Below, piece by piece: positions 45,184 through 53,403 of a stretch of 64,000 nucleotides of DNA. The translations under genes were made by a program, and so were the position numbers. The notes beneath the pieces were generated by a model, which ran no database searches, was not told the origin of the DNA, and saw only the letters and a list, made by a program, of their open reading frames with translations. Source of the stretch: Methylotenera_A sp040387515 (GTDB lineage Bacteria > Pseudomonadota > Gammaproteobacteria > Burkholderiales > Methylophilaceae). The number at the start of each line of letters is the position of its first letter. Position 1 is the first letter of the stretch. Location of the stretch: NCBI GenBank assembly GCA_040387515.1, contig JAZKDP010000024.1, positions 1 to 64,000 on the forward strand. Reading direction: 5' to 3'.

Positions 45184-45670
45184 TTATTTGCCCACCGCCA
45201 TAACACCAAATACTATTGACCAAGGTTAAGCGTTTCAGCTCACGTTCAGCATTAATTGGATGCATAAATAACAACATTTGCACCTCGTTTTGGAAGCTTG
45301 CCCAATCCATTGCGCCCTCGCCTGTTGGTAAAAATTGTGCGATGTTTTTATTGATCGCTAATTGTGGATTCGTTGTTTGAATCTGTGGATTTTGCTGTAA
45401 ACGCAAAAACCATTTATCCCCGTACCAAAAAAACTGCATTTGGTCACTGGCAAAGTGTGTATTTAAATCCACTGTCAGCGCATCAATCTCTGACTGTTCC
45501 AGTACTAGCGGCACAGGATCTGCCAAGCTAAAACTATCTCGCTGCAAAACCAAATGTACTGGCGCCGCGTAAAGCCAATAAGCGCTTCCTGCGTCATTGC
45601 CTGCTTGCTGCCAAGCGAGTGCAGCATTGGGCGTAGCAGGTTGGAATAGTTTTTTTATAAAGTCTAGCAT
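45173..45670 (-). CDS. RpfE-like conserved protein of unknown function
   Basis: The 165-residue soluble protein contains segments AYWLYAAPVHLVLQRDSF, FFWYGDKWFLRLQ and LLFMHPINAERE. Genes of this sort stand next to recJ in several proteobacteria, including rpfE beside recJ in the Xanthomonas rpf cluster. The resemblance is from memory of the family, not a search. The pattern YAAPVH...RD recalls proteins annotated as phosphoglycerate mutase regulators (COG4255). It overlaps recJ by 11 bases, so the two are probably co-translated. Confidence 0.6.
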   Translation of the reverse strand: MLDFIKKLFQPATPNAALAWQQAGNDAGSAYWLYAAPVHLVLQRDSFSLADPVPLVLEQSEIDALTVDLNTHFASDQMQFFWYGDKWFLRLQQNPQIQTTNPQLAINKNIAQFLPTGEGAMDWASFQNEVQMLLFMHPINAERELKRLTLVNSIWCYGGGQINAN

Positions 45671-45742
45671 GCGGTGATTTTAACACTGAATAATTTTAAT
45701 CCTTATGCCAATCACTATCTAAGTAATCTTTAACGCGCATGA

Positions 45743-45775
45743 AAAAGCCGCAACCAAATAATTGGTGCGGCTTTT
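45743..45775 (-). terminator. Terminator downstream of the glycine-zipper gene
   Basis: A GC-rich stem (AAAAGCCGC/GCGGCTTTT plus ACCAA/TTGGT with one bulged A) has a 4-base loop and is followed by U on the minus strand. It separates the glycine-zipper gene from the RpfE-like/recJ unit. Confidence 0.78.
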
Positions 45776-45844
45776 AAATCTAAGTAGTTTTTAAGCTTAA
45801 GATTAAGTTTTAACAAGCTACAGACTAAAACCAATCATTTAAAA

Positions 45845-46465
45845 CTACCAGTAGCGACGGTCTTGATGTTTACCATTGCCATTACCTTTGCCACGCCCTC
45901 TGTGTTTATTGTCATTCCAACCCGATGGTTGATAGCGCACATTGGAAATATAGCCATTCGATCTCAGCGCAACATGCACAGGCACATAACGACCAGGATC
46001 ACGATCCATCATGGTTGAATATTGGCGGCCGTTATATTCATAATTCACCAAATATCCAGCATTAACCGTTTGCCAACTGTCTACCGTCACACAACTTTCT
46101 ACTGGGCGTGTTTCAACACGCTCACGACCGTAAGTTTGGCGATTATTATCAACGCGATCACCCACAATTGCGCCAACCCCCGCACCGACTGCCGCGGCAG
46201 CGACACGACCATTACCGCGACCAATCGTATTACCAAGCAAGCCGCCTGCAACGCCACCAATAATCGCACCGCCTAATGAGCGCTGTGGCGCTTCATAATA
46301 ACTTTCACGTACATACTCCGTACGGCATTCTTGACGTGGGCTATTCACACGCTCGAATTGTGGTGTGACCGTAATCACCCGTGCACGATCTTCATAATCA
46401 TCATCCGCCAAAGTTGGCATTGAAACCGTTGCCGCAATTAAACCTAATAATAATGTTTGACGCAT
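45845..46465 (-). CDS. Exported glycine-zipper 2TM-domain protein
   Basis: The 206-residue protein has a signal peptide (about 1-20, PTLA-DD) and a glycine-zipper segment (about 63-100, with GGAIIGGVAGGLLGNTIG and AAVGAGVGAIVGD). A basic, Gly/Asn-rich C-terminal tail follows. Such proteins associate with the envelope, often as SlyB/YmgG-like stress lipoproteins, but there is no lipobox here. The frame extends far upstream, but the ATG at 46465 has a perfect AGGAG site and begins the signal peptide. It is divergent from the pentapeptide gene. Confidence 0.83.
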   Translation of the reverse strand: MRQTLLLGLIAATVSMPTLADDDYEDRARVITVTPQFERVNSPRQECRTEYVRESYYEAPQRSLGGAIIGGVAGGLLGNTIGRGNGRVAAAAVGAGVGAIVGDRVDNNRQTYGRERVETRPVESCVTVDSWQTVNAGYLVNYEYNGRQYSTMMDRDPGRYVPVHVALRSNGYISNVRYQPSGWNDNKHRGRGKGNGNGKHQDRRYW

Positions 46466-46758
46466 GTTAACTCTCCTGTTTTGTCTTTGCTCTGCTAATA
46501 ATGTGCAGATAATCGATAAACGGACTAAAAGAGAAATTTGCTGACCGCAATTTGTTAATAGTCTGTAACTCATGAATTTACGTAGACAGCCTATTGACCT
46601 TAATATTGAGATTAACGACCAGCATGCATTTCTACTGCAGGGCAACTTAATCGCCAATGTAACCAGAGTCACTGTGTGACTTTTATTTGCGCCTATACTC
46701 ACATCACACACTGTAAATATGCAGCTTGTTTATGGATTTACTTTAACTGGAATCTATC

Positions 46759-47826
46759 ATGAAAAATCTCAATGGTTTGTTAACGGTTGCCATCCTGATG
46801 TTTGCCAACACCGCATGGGCAGGCGAGTTTAGTAATAACTGCACCAGCGGTTTATCTAAGGGCGTATTACAGCAAACAGATTGTGCGATTAACGAGTTAT
46901 ATAAAGGCAAAACCTATTGCTTTAGCGACACAGGTGCACGCAATTCTTTTTTGCGCGACCAAGACAATATGATTGCAAAAGCGACAACTACCTATGCGAA
47001 GAATGCAGAACCTGAGCGTGAAAAAATTACCCAAGCCGATGCATTAAGCCAAATAAACAGCAAAACTTGTACGCTGCAAAATAAAGATGCCGGCTATTTG
47101 ATTTTTAATGGTTTAGATTTAAGTCACTGTAATTTACAAAATGTCAGTTTTTTTGGCGCAGAACTGAAAGGTGCAAAATTGATTGGTGCAAACATAACAG
47201 GCGCTTATTTAAACTTAGCACGTTTAGAAAATGCTGATTTCAGTAACGCCAATTTAACCAACGCAATCATTTTTCAGGCCATTTTTGATAACACCAATTT
47301 TAAAGGCGCTAACCTTACCAATGCACGAATGATTGGCACACTAGGCAAAGTCGATATGAGCGGCGCAAATATCAGCAGAGGTAGATTTGGCCTTGATATG
47401 GGAAACCAGCCTATGGGACAGATGAAATTTGATTCTGTTGGCGGCAATTTTTCTGGGACTAATTTTGAAAATGCCGATTTAAATATTGCGGCATTTAGAT
47501 TTGGTAATTTAAGAAATGCGAATTTGCGTGGTGCAAATCTGTATCGTGCCGACTTAGCCAAAGCCGACTTAACTGGCGCAGATTTAACAGACGCGAATCT
47601 AACCGATGCCGATGTGGATGACGCGATTTTTAAAGATGTTAAAGGCTTAAATACAGTGAAAGGTTTTGAAACTGTAAAAGGTAAATGCATTGATTGCAAA
47701 GTAGCTGCGGCAGGCGTAGTTGAAACTAAACAATCAGCAGCGACTGAACCAGAGGAACTGATTAGTTTAGCTGCCGCTAAACAAGCCGCCGCTTGTAAAG
47801 CAAATACAGCTCTGCAGAAAAAATGA
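46759..47826 (+). CDS. Exported pentapeptide-repeat protein
   Basis: The 355-residue protein has a signal peptide (about 1-21, AWA-GE) and a Cys-containing N-terminal domain. A long run of A(D/N)LxX pentapeptides (about 105-300) should fold as a right-handed quadrilateral beta-helix. Examples are GANITGAYLNLARLENADFSN and ADLAKADLTGADLTDANL. The C-terminal 50 residues are Ala/Glu-rich with two Cys pairs (CIDC at about 312). Unlike Qnr or MfpA it is exported, so a gyrase role is unlikely. The stop TGA is immediately next to the stop of the convergent dioxygenase gene. Confidence 0.82.
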   Translation: MKNLNGLLTVAILMFANTAWAGEFSNNCTSGLSKGVLQQTDCAINELYKGKTYCFSDTGARNSFLRDQDNMIAKATTTYAKNAEPEREKITQADALSQINSKTCTLQNKDAGYLIFNGLDLSHCNLQNVSFFGAELKGAKLIGANITGAYLNLARLENADFSNANLTNAIIFQAIFDNTNFKGANLTNARMIGTLGKVDMSGANISRGRFGLDMGNQPMGQMKFDSVGGNFSGTNFENADLNIAAFRFGNLRNANLRGANLYRADLAKADLTGADLTDANLTDADVDDAIFKDVKGLNTVKGFETVKGKCIDCKVAAAGVVETKQSAATEPEELISLAAAKQAAACKANTALQKK

Positions 47827-48528
47827 TTAGCCTTGCCTTATATTCTCTTCAACAACACCGCACATGCGATTGGCTGACAGTGCAACATCGATTAATTTTG
47901 GCTTAGGCAAATCAAGCGCATCCATCATCTGAATAAAAGCATCGCGTGTTTTATTCACCAGCCGTGGATTAATACTTCTTTCCTGTGCTACGCAACTCAC
48001 ATGCCGACCTTGATAATCGTGCGCCGGGTAAACAAGCGTTTCATCTGGTAAGGTAAAAATTTTATTGGTGATGCTGTCATACAAAACGCCTGCATTGCCA
48101 CCTTGAAAATCAGTCCGCCCACAGCCGTTAATTAACAAGCTATCACCTGTAAAAAGCCTGTCATGCCATAAAAATGAAATGCTACCCGCCGTGTGTCCAG
48201 GTGTTGCGATTACCTTTATTTCCTGTTGGCCAAGCAGCAGAATATCACCCTCGTTTAATTGAATATCTGCTGTAGCAGCGCCACACTGTGCACTTACGCC
48301 TGTTTCTAATACAAACTTATCTCTTAGCATGCCGCTGGCAGTAATGTGGTCAGCATGCACATGCGTTTCTAATGCATATTTTAGCTTGCAGTTAAGCTGA
48401 GCAATCAAACTGATATACGCATCCATATGGCTTGAGACAGGATCAATAAGCAATGCTTCTTGTGATGCGTCATCCACAATCAAATAGGTATAGGTCGATG
48501 ATTCATCATCAAACATTTGCTTGAACAT
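47827..48528 (-). CDS. Persulfide dioxygenase, ETHE1-type metallo-beta-lactamase fold
   Basis: The 233-residue mononuclear iron enzyme should oxidise glutathione persulfide to sulfite. The metal motif THVHADH gives H56, H58, D60 and H61. Further ligands come from PGHTAGS and PAHDYQGR. The segment LLINGCGRTDFQGG and the C-terminal PKPKLIDVALSANRMCGV are close to the ETHE1 signature and separate it from glyoxalase II. The ATG has AGGAG nine bases upstream. It is divergent from sqr. The blh name used in BigR operons may apply. Confidence 0.9.
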   Translation of the reverse strand: MFKQMFDDESSTYTYLIVDDASQEALLIDPVSSHMDAYISLIAQLNCKLKYALETHVHADHITASGMLRDKFVLETGVSAQCGAATADIQLNEGDILLLGQQEIKVIATPGHTAGSISFLWHDRLFTGDSLLINGCGRTDFQGGNAGVLYDSITNKIFTLPDETLVYPAHDYQGRHVSCVAQERSINPRLVNKTRDAFIQMMDALDLPKPKLIDVALSANRMCGVVEENIRQG

Positions 48529-48660
48529 TTGTGCGCTCCTAATACAATTTTCTCAACATTAAGCTGTCGAAATATCACTATTATGTCAAAGCTGTCATTA
48601 AAATACTCAGTGAACCAAAGCTTAAGTAAAAATTAAGTAGCAATTAGATAAGGATTCATC

Positions 48661-49887
48661 ATGGCAAACACACATACATATGACATTGTAATTGTTGGCG
48701 GCGGCTCTGCCGGCATTGCCGTTGCTGCCAGTTTGCGTAAGCGTAATACCCAACTTAGTATTGCAATTATTGAACCTTCAAGCAAACATTATTACCAACC
48801 CGCTTGGACATTAGTTGGCGCGGGCGAGTTTGATATTGCAAAAACTGAACGCAATATGACGGATTGCATTCCTAAAAGCGTCACTTGGCTGCAGGCTGAA
48901 GCCACGACCTTTGAACCTGAACGTAACTTAGTGAATACCGACAATTCAGGCGCGATTCATTACCAATACTTAATCGTTGCCTGTGGCTTAAAAATTGATT
49001 GGCAAGCAATCAAAGGCTTGAGTGAAACATTAGGTAAAAATGGTGTCACCTCAAACTATCGGTTTGATTTAGCGCCTTATACTTGGCAGTTGGTACAAAA
49101 TCTAAAAATCGGCACGGCTATTTTTACGCAACCACCTATGCCAATTAAATGCGCAGGTGCACCACAAAAAGCTTTGTATTTATCCTGCTCACATTGGGAG
49201 CAGCAAGGCGTATTAAGCAACATCAAAGTCGAATTTAATAATGCTGGCGGAGTGTTATTTGGCGTTAAAGAATATGTTGCGCCACTCATGCAATACGTAG
49301 TCCGCTATAACGCACATTTAAGTTTTAATAGCACGCTAATCGAAGTGGATGGCCCGAACAAAAAAGCATGCTTTAATGCAAAAGATGCGCAAGGCAATGT
49401 CACACGCATTGAAAAAAACTTTGATATGCTGCATGTAGTACCGCCCCAACGTGCCCCAGACTTTATTAAGCAAAGCGCATTAGCCAATAGCGACGGCTGG
49501 GTAGATGTGAACCAAACTACGTTGCAGCACAATCAATTCAGCAATATTTTCAGCTTAGGCGACGTGTGCTCTAGCCCCAATGCTAAAACCGCTGCTGCGG
49601 CACGAAAGCAAGCCGTGATTGTTGCAGAAAACTTGCTTGCACACGCAGCCAAACAAGAGATGACGACTCTATACAACGGTTATGGCAGCTGCCCACTTAC
49701 CGTAGAAAAAGGCAAAATCATCTTGGCAGAATTTGGTTTTGACGGAAAACTGTTACCCACTTTTCCATGTGACTCAACCATACCTAGAAAATCTAACTGG
49801 CTACTCAAAAAATATGGACTGCCATGGATTTACTGGAACTGCATGCTGAAAGGTCGCGAATGGTTAGCGCGCTGCAAAAATACTTAA
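48661..49887 (+). CDS. sqr: Sulfide:quinone oxidoreductase (SQRDL-like)
   Basis: The 408-residue membrane-associated flavoprotein should oxidise sulfide to persulfide and reduce quinone. The N-terminal FAD motif is VIVGGGSAGIAVAASL (10-25) and a second dinucleotide region ends in FSLGDVCSSPNAKTAAAARKQ. A redox Cys is expected at C164 in MPIKCAGAPQK, a segment typical of the mitochondrial-like SQR type, with C108 as another candidate. It has GGA a few bases before the ATG. The persulfide dioxygenase gene is divergent, and the TauE/SafE gene follows by 41 bases. Confidence 0.9.
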   Translation: MANTHTYDIVIVGGGSAGIAVAASLRKRNTQLSIAIIEPSSKHYYQPAWTLVGAGEFDIAKTERNMTDCIPKSVTWLQAEATTFEPERNLVNTDNSGAIHYQYLIVACGLKIDWQAIKGLSETLGKNGVTSNYRFDLAPYTWQLVQNLKIGTAIFTQPPMPIKCAGAPQKALYLSCSHWEQQGVLSNIKVEFNNAGGVLFGVKEYVAPLMQYVVRYNAHLSFNSTLIEVDGPNKKACFNAKDAQGNVTRIEKNFDMLHVVPPQRAPDFIKQSALANSDGWVDVNQTTLQHNQFSNIFSLGDVCSSPNAKTAAAARKQAVIVAENLLAHAAKQEMTTLYNGYGSCPLTVEKGKIILAEFGFDGKLLPTFPCDSTIPRKSNWLLKKYGLPWIYWNCMLKGREWLARCKNT

Positions 49888-49928
49888 GTGAAAATCTTAA
49901 AATAGCTCAAATAACTTTGCAATAAATC

Positions 49929-50753
49929 ATGCCGGAAATTCATTTAATCAGCACGGTAATCAGTGTTAGCTTAGGGCTGTTTATTGGCCTGGTGCTGGCG
50001 TTAACAGGTGCAGGTGGCTCAATCCTTGCCATACCGCTACTGGTCATCAGCTTTAATCTCACTTTAAATCAAGCAGCGCCAATTGCTTTGATGGCAGTCG
50101 CGCTTGCCTCTAGCATAGACGCGATTCAGGGCTTACGCTTGGGCATCGTACGCTATAAAACGGCGTTTCTAATGGCTAGTTTTGGCCTTGTTTTTGCGCC
50201 ACTGGGCGTTTGGCTGGCTCAATATGCACCCAATCAATTATTGAATTTTATTTTTTGCGTAGTGCTGCTAATCGTTGCTTGGAACATGTGGCAGCAAAGC
50301 ACGCAACAGTCAGATAATCAGGAAAAAAAACCATCCCCCGCCTGCGCGTTAAATCCGTCTACATCTAAACTATTCTGGACCGCCGTTTGTACTCAAGCAC
50401 TTATTGTAACAGGGGCGATTGCTGGCTTTCTTTCAGGGCTACTCGGTGTGGGCGGTGGTTTTGTACTTGTGCCAAGCCTCAGCAAAGTCACAAACTTTAA
50501 TAACCAGACAATTATTGCAACCGCACTATTCACGATTGCATTAGTGTCTGCTATGAGTATTTTTAGTTATACATTAAGCAGTGATATACATTGGAGCATA
50601 GCTGTGCCGTTTATCATTGGTACGGTTCTAGGTTTGTTTATTTTCAGAAGTGTTAACAGTAAAATTTCAACAAAATTCAGTCAGCGCAGCTTTGCTGTAT
50701 TGGCAATACTGGCGGCAATATTGATACTGGTTAAAGCATTCAGCACCCAATAA
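49929..50753 (+). CDS. TauE/SafE-family anion exporter (candidate sulfite exporter)
   Basis: The 274-residue membrane protein has about eight hydrophobic helices in two repeated halves; glycine-rich motifs GAGGSILAIPLL (first half) and GLLGVGGGFVLVPSL (second half) are the TauE/SafE signature. A His/Cys-poor hydrophilic loop around 120-150 separates the halves. Members export sulfite, sulfoacetate or related anions. Following sqr and near a persulfide dioxygenase, export of sulfite is the obvious inference. Confidence 0.85.
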   Translation: MPEIHLISTVISVSLGLFIGLVLALTGAGGSILAIPLLVISFNLTLNQAAPIALMAVALASSIDAIQGLRLGIVRYKTAFLMASFGLVFAPLGVWLAQYAPNQLLNFIFCVVLLIVAWNMWQQSTQQSDNQEKKPSPACALNPSTSKLFWTAVCTQALIVTGAIAGFLSGLLGVGGGFVLVPSLSKVTNFNNQTIIATALFTIALVSAMSIFSYTLSSDIHWSIAVPFIIGTVLGLFIFRSVNSKISTKFSQRSFAVLAILAAILILVKAFSTQ

Positions 50754-50808
50754 ATGCGAGTTAAATAGATACTTAGTTTTAATATAGATACTTTAGTTAA
50801 ATAAGCTA

Positions 50809-51465
50809 TTAACTACTCGCTAGCTTTTCCAGCGCTGCACGATTGCTAATTTCTACATGACCACGCCCAAGCGCAACCCAAGCTTTTTGCTCAAAACGTT
50901 TCAATTGGCGGCTCACCACTTCACGCGCAGTGCCAAGCTCATCCGCCATCAATTGATGTGTACGGCTGATAGTCGCAGTGTTTGCATCTAACAGCAATTT
51001 AGCCAGCCTTGCATCTAAGCTATGAAAAGCCACCTCATCCAGCAGCACAATCAAATCACTGATGAGTGCACCATAATTAGTCATTACAAAACGACGGAAC
51101 ACCGCTGAATCAATCATCAATTGATTGAACGCAGCGGTCGGAATAATCACGTCGCGAATCGGCTCTTCCACAATGGTAGAAGCAGGATAATTGCTATTGC
51201 CCAATAAACAAGTGGTAGTAATCACGCAAGTTTCACCAGCCGCCACACGATAAAGTAAGATTTCGCGTCCACTAGCAGACATTTTATAAACGCGCGATTG
51301 GCCAGCTAAACGCATCACATAAGCGCCGCAAACGCCACCTTCGCGGTAACCAATCGTGCCAATCGGCGCCTCTACTATTCGGGCCGATTTTACTAAAATA
51401 TCACGGGCAGGCGCTTCAAGTTGCGTCAAAGCAGGGAAGCTTTTCAACCAATCCAAGTTCTCCAT
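50809..51465 (-). CDS. Crp/Fnr-family transcriptional regulator with three Cys in the sensor domain
   Basis: The 218-residue regulator has an N-terminal cyclic-nucleotide-binding-like beta-roll (about 15-125) and a C-terminal winged helix (about 150-215). The recognition helix segment is TAREVVSRQLKRFEQ. Only three cysteines exist, C46, C80 and C86 (VCGAYV, GETCVITTTCLLG), all in the sensor domain. The N-terminal four-Cys cluster set of FNR is absent. The frame opens earlier, but the ATG at 51465 has GAGGAG at good spacing. It is convergent with the sqr-tauE unit and is the likely regulator of it; that is inference. Confidence 0.85.
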   Translation of the reverse strand: MENLDWLKSFPALTQLEAPARDILVKSARIVEAPIGTIGYREGGVCGAYVMRLAGQSRVYKMSASGREILLYRVAAGETCVITTTCLLGNSNYPASTIVEEPIRDVIIPTAAFNQLMIDSAVFRRFVMTNYGALISDLIVLLDEVAFHSLDARLAKLLLDANTATISRTHQLMADELGTAREVVSRQLKRFEQKAWVALGRGHVEISNRAALEKLASS

Positions 51466-51675
51466 ACATCTCCTCATCAGCCTTTTAAAAAACACTTAAA
51501 TATTGAAGTTTTGGTGTTTAATTTTCAAGCTATTTATATATGTTTATAAAGAAGTTTCGAATACCGTCGCTTTTTAACACACATCCAAGCATCCGTATTC
51601 ACTACACACCCAATGAATGTGTAGCCATACTATACCCTGCTCGCCACTTCTGTTTGCAAGCGAAAATAACCAACC

Positions 51676-53148
51676 TTATTGGCGAATTAACGCTTTAATC
51701 AACTCCAATGCAAAGCCAACACCAAAACCATTCACATCACTTTGCACGGCACCCAAACCACCTTTGCGATTGGTGCTAGACAAATCCGCATGACACCACG
51801 CCACATCATTTTCAATGAATTTACCCATAAAACGCGTTGCATGAATATGATCACCACCGCCTTCTAGCGTGCATTGCTTAATATCCGCTATATCACTGTC
51901 TAAATCACTGTCAAAATCTTCTTCATTCGGAAAAGCCACAATACGCTCACCGGCTGCTGCACCAGCTGCAACAGCCATTTCAGACAACCCTGGCCTGTTC
52001 GCAACAATACCGCTCATACGGTCGCCCACCGCTACCGCCATGCTACCGGTTAAAGTGGCGTAATCTAAAATGACATCCGGCTTTTGCCTGCTTGCAAGTG
52101 TTAAGGTATCCGCCAGCACCATACGGCCCTCCGCATCGGTATGCACAATTTCAATACTCATTCCATTTAACGCAGCCACCACATCATTCTGTTTATAAGC
52201 CAATGGGCCAATATGATTTTGCGCGATAGCCAACCAACAGTCGATTTTCACTTCTAGCTTCAATTCAGTTGCTGCTTGCAAAACACTCAGCGCAACTGCA
52301 CTACCGTTCATATCTTCATGCATGCCTTGCATATATTTTGCAGGTTTCAGATTATGGCCACCTGTATCAAAACAAATGCCTTTGCCCACCAATGCAATAT
52401 GTTTTTTAGGTTTTTGGTGGCTATACGTCAAATGCACAATCGCCGCATCCAATGGCTCACTGCCCTGGCCCACCGCATAAAAAGCACCGGCGCCCATTTG
52501 CTTCAATGCAGACATATCAAACTCTTCATGCTCCCAACCATACTGTTTTGCCAACTCTTTTACTTTTTCGCGATAAATCGTTGGTGTTAACTCATTTGGT
52601 GGCAACATCGTCAAGCTGCGACACAGTGTGTTAGCCGCAACACGTGCATTCACTTCGGCATAATCATGTGCTGCTTTGTAGCCATAAATACTGATTTCTT
52701 TTAACTGCGTGTTTTTATTATCTTGTTTATTTTTAGCGCTTTTGCGATTCGGTAATTCAGCAGCATTTACTGTCGTCACGTAGTAGGCAGCACAGGCATT
52801 GGCTTCACGCGCCGCCTCATCCCCATATACGTTAATCGCCAGACTCTCAGGATTTTCATCCAACAAAGACTTAACCGCTTTACGCAACAAAGTATGTTTT
52901 TGAAACACGGTTAGTTTTTCGGCTAACACCACAAAACTTGCCATGCCGCCGTTAGGCAAATCTAAAGTAACTGGTGTTTTGTTTAAACTTTTATATTCTG
53001 CTTGGCTGCGTTTGAGCTTACTTTGCATTAAATCGCAGAAAACGTGCTTAGATTCTGACGCTTCATCCAATACAAAAAGACTATGTTTTTGCGAAGATAA
53101 CGTCTTTTCATCGCTTATTTCTGCAAATTGACTTAATTTTACCGACAT
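51676..53148 (-). CDS. Leucyl aminopeptidase family (M17) protein
   Basis: The 490-residue cytosolic di-metal exopeptidase has the M17 metal and catalytic motifs VGKGICFDTGGHN (Lys and Asp) and VHTDAEGRMVLADTL, where the usual NTDAEGR is HTDAEGR. Arg in EGR is the expected bicarbonate-binding residue. The N-terminal domain (about 1-170) is divergent. Family members remove N-terminal residues and some also bind DNA (PepA). The gene is divergent from aceE across a 255-base region. Confidence 0.9.
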   Translation of the reverse strand: MSVKLSQFAEISDEKTLSSQKHSLFVLDEASESKHVFCDLMQSKLKRSQAEYKSLNKTPVTLDLPNGGMASFVVLAEKLTVFQKHTLLRKAVKSLLDENPESLAINVYGDEAAREANACAAYYVTTVNAAELPNRKSAKNKQDNKNTQLKEISIYGYKAAHDYAEVNARVAANTLCRSLTMLPPNELTPTIYREKVKELAKQYGWEHEEFDMSALKQMGAGAFYAVGQGSEPLDAAIVHLTYSHQKPKKHIALVGKGICFDTGGHNLKPAKYMQGMHEDMNGSAVALSVLQAATELKLEVKIDCWLAIAQNHIGPLAYKQNDVVAALNGMSIEIVHTDAEGRMVLADTLTLASRQKPDVILDYATLTGSMAVAVGDRMSGIVANRPGLSEMAVAAGAAAGERIVAFPNEEDFDSDLDSDIADIKQCTLEGGGDHIHATRFMGKFIENDVAWCHADLSSTNRKGGLGAVQSDVNGFGVGFALELIKALIRQ

Positions 53149-53340
53149 TTAAATCCCCTTAACTCTTATATATAATGTAAGACAAACATAGCAAATCTTT
53201 TAAAAACACTGGCTAACACGCGCGTTTAACTTGACCAAAAAGCCTAAAAAAGCCACACTAGCGTCTTTATTGATTGCATTAAATCAAGCCAGTTCATCCC
53301 TTTTATATAAACTTAAATTTATATAAATCCAGAAGCTTGC

Positions 53341-53367
53341 TTGCATTTAACTAGTTGCTTGTATTAT
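53341..53367 (+). promoter_or_regulatory. Candidate aceE promoter
   Basis: A -10-like TATTAT at 53362-53367, with a weak -35 (CTTGCA ending at 53345) at 16-base spacing, would start transcription about 30 bases before the aceE ATG. Matches are imperfect. Confidence 0.3.
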
Positions 53368-53403
53368 ACCAACTCAAGCACTCTCAACGGAGACTATCCC
53401 TGC

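Noticed and set aside
53270..53287. TTGATT/AATCAA inverted repeat before aceE as an FNR site
   Set aside because: The half-sites TTGAT and ATCAA are separated by eight bases rather than four, so it does not fit the FNR/Anr consensus.
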